Below, piece by piece: positions 36,029-36,278 of a stretch of 36,278 nt of DNA (the first letter of the stretch is position 1; the number at the start of each line of letters is the position of its first letter). Both the position numbers and the translations under genes were made by a program. Source of the DNA: Candidatus Woesearchaeota archaeon (GTDB lineage Archaea > Nanobdellota > Nanobdellia > Woesearchaeales > CG1-02-33-12); NCBI GenBank assembly GCA_017610275.1, contig JAFCCI010000008.1:1-36278 (forward strand). The letters are read 5' to 3'. Under the pieces are notes generated by a model. The model worked only from the letters and a program-made list of their open reading frames with translations. It did no database searches and was not told the DNA's origin.

Positions 36029-36278
36029 TTGTTAAACTATATTAATCTTAAATATAAGCCATTAAAGACTGATTTGATATGTGAATTCTACTTAGAGCCA
36101 AATAAAATAACTATTGAGAAGGCCGCAGCACATGTTGCATTGGAGTCTTCTATAGGAACATGGACTGATATTGGAACAATGAACCAGAGGATAGCTAAAA
36201 CCCTTAAGCCAAATGTTTTTCATATTAATAAAAAAAGCAATATAATAAAGATAGCCTATAGCGAGAATTTATTTGAAG
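36029..36278 (+). CDS. rbcL: RuBisCO large subunit, archaeal form III-like, 5' end only (truncated by window)
   Basis: My translation from TTG 36029: LNYINLKYKPLKTDLICEFYLEPNKITIEKAAAHVALESSIGTWTDIGTMNQRIAKTLKPNVFHINKKSNIIKIAYSENLFE; SD aaaggtg upstream; ESSIGTWT is the RuBisCO N-domain motif. Confidence 0.9.
   Translation, partial: MLNYINLKYKPLKTDLICEFYLEPNKITIEKAAAHVALESSIGTWTDIGTMNQRIAKTLKPNVFHINKKSNIIKIAYSENLFE

Overview
AT-rich archaeal chromosomal segment. Lineage is an inference: it looks like a DPANN (Woesearchaeota/Pacearchaeota-like) genome, from the 'KKAQAAMEFLMTYGWAILVV' pilin leader, the form III-like RuBisCO start, the S-layer-like protein and the TATA/SD layout. Left to right: (i) two tandem type II toxin-antitoxin loci (RHH/RelE-like, AbrB/RelE-like); (ii) a small secreted S-layer-like protein; (iii) metK, an HTH-nucleotidyltransferase, apt and mtnP, a SAM/MTA/adenine salvage set; (iv) a ZPR1-type zinc protein, then ~15 kb of minus-strand genes for very large secreted or membrane proteins. 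These form two diverged copies of one gene module: a prepilin-like-leader ectodomain protein, a Cys-rich Ig-like giant and a polytopic membrane protein. I do not recognise this module as a named system. (v) metG, split by an exact 28-bp tandem duplication; (vi) a divergent plus-strand type IV pilus-like locus: wHTH/helical-repeat protein, secretion ATPase, two TadC/GspF-like platform proteins and six pilin-like or short membrane-anchored proteins; (vii) a methyltransferase, a Glu-rich disordered protein and the 5' end of a RuBisCO large subunit running off the right edge. The best candidate for an undescribed system is the duplicated giant-protein module next to the pilus locus. No rRNA, tRNA or CRISPR array was identified.
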